Positions 60,818-64,000 of a stretch of 64,000 nt of DNA are shown here, one piece after another. Below the pieces are notes generated by a model that did no database searches, was not told where the DNA came from, and saw only the letters and a list, made by a program, of their open reading frames with translations. Numbering within the stretch: the stretch's first letter is position 1; each line of letters opens with the position of its first letter. Position numbers and translations under genes: made by a program. The DNA is from Halalkalibacter okhensis (GTDB lineage: Bacteria > Bacillota > Bacilli > Bacillales > Bacillaceae_D): assembly GCF_000787375.1 (NCBI RefSeq), contig NZ_JRJU01000007.1, positions 86,494-150,493 on the forward strand, read 5' to 3'.

Positions 60818-61264
60818 TTATTTCTTTATTGCTTTATAAGAATCAACATCATGCAAGATCTTATCAAGCGCCTGCCAAGCCAACAATGCACAATTATGAC
60901 GGGCTTTTAGCTTATGTACCCCCTGCAATGATAAGGCATCCCCTAAGTCGATTTGTCCATTAGGTTCTCCTTGTCGGATTAACTGTTCAAACTCACTCCT
61001 TATTGAGGAGACAGTTTTAATATCCTTATGTTGAATTAACTCTGTCATCATCGATGAAGACGCCATACTAATGCTGCAACCCTCTCCTTCAAATGAAACT
61101 TTATCTATTCGTTCGCCTTGAAGATATAAATATAGAGTTATAACATCTCCACAAGTTGGGTTCTTATAATGAATTTTACGTACTCCTTCACCGTCTAGCT
61201 TGCCGAAATTTCGCTTATACTTTGCATGATCAATAACGAGCTTACGGTAGAGATTTTCTAGCAT
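60818..61264 (-). CDS. SufU-like Fe-S scaffold / zinc-dependent sulfurtransferase
   Basis: 148 aa. Zinc/cluster ligands of SufU are kept: C in NPTCGDV with the following Asp, GEGCSISMASSSMM, and RHNCALLAW near the C-terminus. The main SufU normally sits in sufCDSUB, so this is an additional or displaced copy. It lies with an FAD oxidoreductase and moaB. RBS AAGGAGGGAGAAAA before the ATG. The Arg two residues before the last Cys, typical of SufU, is present. Confidence 0.82.
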   Translation of the reverse strand: MLENLYRKLVIDHAKYKRNFGKLDGEGVRKIHYKNPTCGDVITLYLYLQGERIDKVSFEGEGCSISMASSSMMTELIQHKDIKTVSSIRSEFEQLIRQGEPNGQIDLGDALSLQGVHKLKARHNCALLAWQALDKILHDVDSYKAIKK

Positions 61265-61401
61265 TTTTCTCCCTCCTTTGTTCGATTATTAAGATTAACA
61301 CATTAGAGGACTAAAAAGCCGCTTTCTCTCCCCCCCTTTTCAACTATTGTAATTTATTTATACTTAATCGAACTCTTACATTTAAAAATTAATTTTCTTG
61401 A

Positions 61402-62574
61402 TTATGATTGAAACTGTACAATCCTCTCTGCTCCTCTTCTTGCACCCGAAATATTTCGTGAAACTGGACCAATCACGAGCTCGGCAAGTGCTCCAATGAC
61501 GTATAGATTATTGCTCCACTGTAATGAGTCCTCACAAACGATCGGATACCCACAATTTGCACAAAGCAATTGCTCCGTTTTAATGGTATGGTTTAACCAC
61601 TCCATACCTGGAGGAGTAGAATGAAAGCCAGTCGCTAATAACACTTGATTCGTATGGATAGATGTCTGCTTTAAATCTAATATCATTTCACCATATTCAA
61701 ACGATGCTGTAGACACTTCATCGATAATTAATTCCAGGCGTCCTTCTCTCTCCTCACGTAATATTTTCATTTTTAACTCTTGGGGAATCGACCCTCTAAA
61801 CCTTGCATTTGCAATGATTTTTCTTCTTTTTTGCAGACTAGTCACCTTCTCAAACGACTTCATCTTTTTAGGACCAAGCCATCCTGGATCGGAATCAAAT
61901 TGATGTGTTCGGAGTGGATGCCTAGATAAAAGCTTTATCCTCCCAGGTTTTCGGTTACTCCATTTTAAAGCGGTGTGGATTGCACTAATTCCCCCTCCAA
62001 CAATAACGATGTCATCTGTGTAGTTTGGGTCGCTAAACATACGATTTTCATAAATATGCTGAATATTTGCTCCTTGTTCCTGAAGCTCTTTTGCCCAATC
62101 AGGTATGAATGGATGCTCACTCAATCCCATGGCTAAGACAACATTTTCACTGTCAAATTGTCTGCCGTCCGTCAAAGTAATTTTCCAATGTGTCTTCTCT
62201 CTTTCTAGCTTTATCACTCGTCCTTGAATCCAACTTTGTTGTAACTGGATCTCTTCAAAAAGCACATCACAATGTTTGTTAAATAGCGAAAGTGACGGCC
62301 TATCATAAGGACCATAAAAGTGAGACGACGGTTTACCACTTTCAGATTTCGCAAATTTTTCAAGCGCAAATGGATCTACATCCAAATGGTGGATAGATGG
62401 TGATCTTAAAAAGGGCATTTCAACTGTTTCAGTACACCTCTTCCAAGTAGAAAGTGGTTCAGGTTGTGGGTCCACTATTGCTAAATTAGAAATGGATGTA
62501 CATTTTCTTTTGATTAAATATGTAGCTAGTGTGCACCCTTGAATGCCACCACCAATGATCGTCCACTCAAACAT
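61402..62574 (-). CDS. FAD/NAD(P)-binding oxidoreductase
   Basis: 390 aa. FAD site IIGGGIQGCTLATYL at the start, second Rossmann motif VIVGGGISAIHTAL, and LLATGFH near the C-terminus, the layout of SidA/YdhS-type flavoproteins. A CANCGYP pair occurs near residue 340. Substrate unknown. A nearly perfect Zur box within a 55-bp palindrome lies just upstream. Downstream sufU-like and moaB follow in the same direction. Confidence 0.82.
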   Translation of the reverse strand: MFEWTIIGGGIQGCTLATYLIKRKCTSISNLAIVDPQPEPLSTWKRCTETVEMPFLRSPSIHHLDVDPFALEKFAKSESGKPSSHFYGPYDRPSLSLFNKHCDVLFEEIQLQQSWIQGRVIKLEREKTHWKITLTDGRQFDSENVVLAMGLSEHPFIPDWAKELQEQGANIQHIYENRMFSDPNYTDDIVIVGGGISAIHTALKWSNRKPGRIKLLSRHPLRTHQFDSDPGWLGPKKMKSFEKVTSLQKRRKIIANARFRGSIPQELKMKILREEREGRLELIIDEVSTASFEYGEMILDLKQTSIHTNQVLLATGFHSTPPGMEWLNHTIKTEQLLCANCGYPIVCEDSLQWSNNLYVIGALAELVIGPVSRNISGARRGAERIVQFQS

Positions 62575-62595
62575 CTTAATTCCTCATTTCTCTGT

Positions 62596-62650
62596 TCAAG
62601 TAAAATATAATTAAATCGTAATAGTTACGATTTAATTATATTTTACTTGA
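62596..62650 (-). promoter_or_regulatory. 55-bp perfect palindrome centred on a Zur box
   Basis: Arms of 26 bp (62596-62621 and 62625-62650) are exact complements with a TAG spacer. The centre AAATCGTAATAGTTACGATT matches the Zur consensus at 20 of 21 positions. It lies 22 nt before the flavoprotein ATG. Confidence 0.9.
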
Positions 62651-62678
62651 TATGACCATGAGTTTCAAACTAAAAAAA

Positions 62679-62707
62679 GAAGTAACCCAGATCACCTGAG
62701 CAACTTC
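62679..62707 (-). terminator. mntA terminator
   Basis: GAAGTAACCCAG and CTGAGCAACTTC form a stem with one or two mismatches, then T7 on the minus strand, right after the mntA stop. Confidence 0.75.
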
Positions 62708-62718
62708 CTAATAAATCA

Positions 62719-63666
62719 TTATTTTAAACCATTTATAAACGTATCAACATTATGTTTCATCATTAAGATATATGTTTCCGCACCACTACCATCTTGGCCA
62801 ACTGCATCCGTATACACTTCACCTGCAATTTCTACTCCCGTATCATTTGATACCGACTCCATGTAACGGCGATCTACCGTTGTTTCCACAAAGATTGCTG
62901 GAATGGCCTGATCATTAACTACATCGATCACACGAGCAATTTGTCCAGGTGTACCCTCTTCATGAGAATTAATTTCCCATACTCCCTCTGTTTGAAAACC
63001 GTATGCTTCCCCAAAGTATTTAAACGCATCCTCACTAACAACAATCACGCGATTTTCTTCACTAAGCGATTCTACTTCTGTTTTAATAAAAGAATCTAAT
63101 TCTTCTAATTCTGCTAAATAGGCATCCGCATTTTCACGATACACGCTTTCGCCTTCAGGGTCACGTTCAATTAAGTCTGCTACAACATTTTCAACGTAAA
63201 GTTTCACATTTCCAACATTCATCCACGCATGAGGATCTTCTTCCTCGCCTCCTTCAAGCATGATTGGTGTAACTCCTTCGCTCACAGGTACAATGGCAAC
63301 ATCACCAGCACTATCAACCAACTTTTCAAGCCACTCTTCTAATCCAAGTCCATTTACATAAAAGACATCTGAATCACTCACTTTTCGAAAATCACTTGGC
63401 ACGGGCTCATATTCATGTGGCTCTTCCCCAATCGGAACGATGTAATCAATTGTTCCTCTAGTTCCAACAATCTCACCGATAATGTCTCCTAAAATTGAAA
63501 AACTAGTTGTGATAGTAAGGCCGTCTTCTTCCGGAGTTGCTTCTTCCATTGAATCTTCCGGCTCATCCACTAACTCCTCTTGTTGTGTCTTTTCTGAACT
63601 ACAACCAATTAAAACAATAAATGATAAACTCAAGGCAAACAATAAAAATCCAAAATTCTTGATCAT
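62719..63666 (-). CDS. mntA: Manganese-type ABC transporter binding lipoprotein (MntA/PsaA group)
   Basis: 315 aa. Lipobox SLSFIVLIGCSSEK. Metal ligands of cluster A-I proteins: His in EPHEYEP and DPHAWMN, Glu in VWEINSHEEGTPGQI and Asp in YTDAVGQD. The Glu and the WEIN-x-x-EEGTP block are typical of Mn- rather than Zn-binding members. No ATPase or permease lies beside it in the window. RBS AAAGGAGAGGAAAA. MntR-like boxes upstream agree with manganese control. Confidence 0.86.
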   Translation of the reverse strand: MIKNFGFLLFALSLSFIVLIGCSSEKTQQEELVDEPEDSMEEATPEEDGLTITTSFSILGDIIGEIVGTRGTIDYIVPIGEEPHEYEPVPSDFRKVSDSDVFYVNGLGLEEWLEKLVDSAGDVAIVPVSEGVTPIMLEGGEEEDPHAWMNVGNVKLYVENVVADLIERDPEGESVYRENADAYLAELEELDSFIKTEVESLSEENRVIVVSEDAFKYFGEAYGFQTEGVWEINSHEEGTPGQIARVIDVVNDQAIPAIFVETTVDRRYMESVSNDTGVEIAGEVYTDAVGQDGSGAETYILMMKHNVDTFINGLK

Positions 63667-63709
63667 TTTTTCCTCTCCTTTGTATAGTATCAGTTGTCTT
63701 TTTCTAATT

Positions 63710-63762
63710 ATTTTGGACTAGGGAAACTTTTTAAATAAAAAATAATTGTTTCCCTAACGCAA
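63710..63762 (-). promoter_or_regulatory. Pair of MntR-like operators
   Basis: 63710-63728 (TTTTGGACTAGGGAAACT) and, on the other strand, 63748-63762 (TTGCGTTAGGGAAAC). Both fit the B. subtilis MntR pattern TTTGCCTTAAGGAAAC with a few changes. They face each other as TAGGGAAAC/GTTTCCCTA. Confidence 0.65.
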
Positions 63763-63881
63763 CAATTATATTTTTTCACATTTTTCTTTTTTTGTCTAGT
63801 TTTTTTATAAAATGTAAGTTTAATAGCAAAAAAATGAGTACCAAAGGCCAATGGGACTAGCACTACTTCCTCAGGCTCCCA

Positions 63882-64000
63882 CTATACATGATCAAGATCT
63901 ACAGTTAATACATGATCAATTTTTTTAAGCATATAATAGAGGTCGGTTGTGTAGATATTCTCTGAAGCTGAGATTGTGATTTTGATTTGTTGATTGCCAC
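63882..64000 (-). CDS. C-terminal end of an unidentified protein (cut by window edge)
   Basis: The minus strand reads GNQQIKITISASENIYTTDLYYMLKKIDHVLTVDLDHV-stop into the window. It has the strand-helix-strand look of an ACT-like or cation-transporter regulatory tail (for instance MgtC/SapB). Too short for a secure name. Confidence 0.45.
   Translation of the reverse strand, partial: GNQQIKITISASENIYTTDLYYMLKKIDHVLTVDLDHV

Noticed and set aside
61265..61401. Zur box upstream of the SufU-like gene
   Set aside because: Stretches such as TCGATTATTAAGATTA share only a few positions with the consensus, so the gene is more likely read from the flavoprotein promoter.

Overview
The window comes from a low-GC, endospore-forming member of the Bacillaceae. 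It carries spoVK, a YjcZ-type sporulation peptide, the sirA/tkt/yneA/lexA block in the B. subtilis order, and Bacillus-type Zur, MntR and LexA operators. A cobinamide-salvage operon with a btuD-cbiZ fusion suggests an environmental, possibly alkaliphilic, Bacillus. All of this is read from sequence; no search was run.

Positions 1 to about 30.9 kb are an integrated prophage. Its right end lies between the integrase (ends 30811) and yneF (30970). Its left end was not found and is probably outside the window. Reading leftward on the minus strand from the integrase: small accessory genes, a rep-like winged-helix gene, a CI-like repressor with an operator (plus strand), early unknowns, a QDE-1/YonO-type RNA polymerase split over two frames (20411-23304), a run of small genes, then the SPP1/HK97-like morphogenesis module. 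That module runs TerS, TerL, portal (frameshifted), minor head, scaffold, capsid, connectors, tail tube, -1 frameshift chaperones and tape measure. It ends at a terminator with no tail-tip or lysis genes in view. Cargo genes are scattered through it, mostly on the opposite strand: a HEPN protein, an SH3-like protein between the terminase genes, a SEFIR-domain defence protein, a two-TM membrane protein and a YhjD-like protein, plus two tRNA-like elements.

From 30.97 to 43.6 kb the order is host core: yneF, sirA, tkt, ynzC, yneB, yneA, lexA, a few small membrane or secreted proteins, glnA (with glnR missing), ynbB, hflX and spoVK. The SOS genes are divergently transcribed from a cluster of LexA boxes.

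From 43.8 to 64 kb lie two interleaved systems. The first is a minus-strand corrinoid uptake and salvage operon (57.7 down to 44.9 kb): btuF, btuC, btuD-cbiZ, cbiA, cobT, cobO, cobQ, cbiB, cobD, cobU, cobS, cobC-like and a second cobU-like gene. It lies behind a cobalamin riboswitch with its own terminator and is interrupted by a tandem GC-rich repeat between cobO and cobQ. The second is a zinc-limitation group with Zur-box-like operators: a zinc-free S14 (rpsN), zagA, a thioredoxin-like [2Fe-2S] protein, and a run of FAD oxidoreductase, SufU-like protein, MoaB and a 51-aa protein behind a 55-bp palindrome centred on a Zur box. An mntA-type manganese-binding lipoprotein with MntR-like boxes lies next to it.

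The strongest candidates for something new are the split RNA polymerase with its structured leader, and the Zur-controlled oxidoreductase/SufU/MoaB/ferredoxin group.
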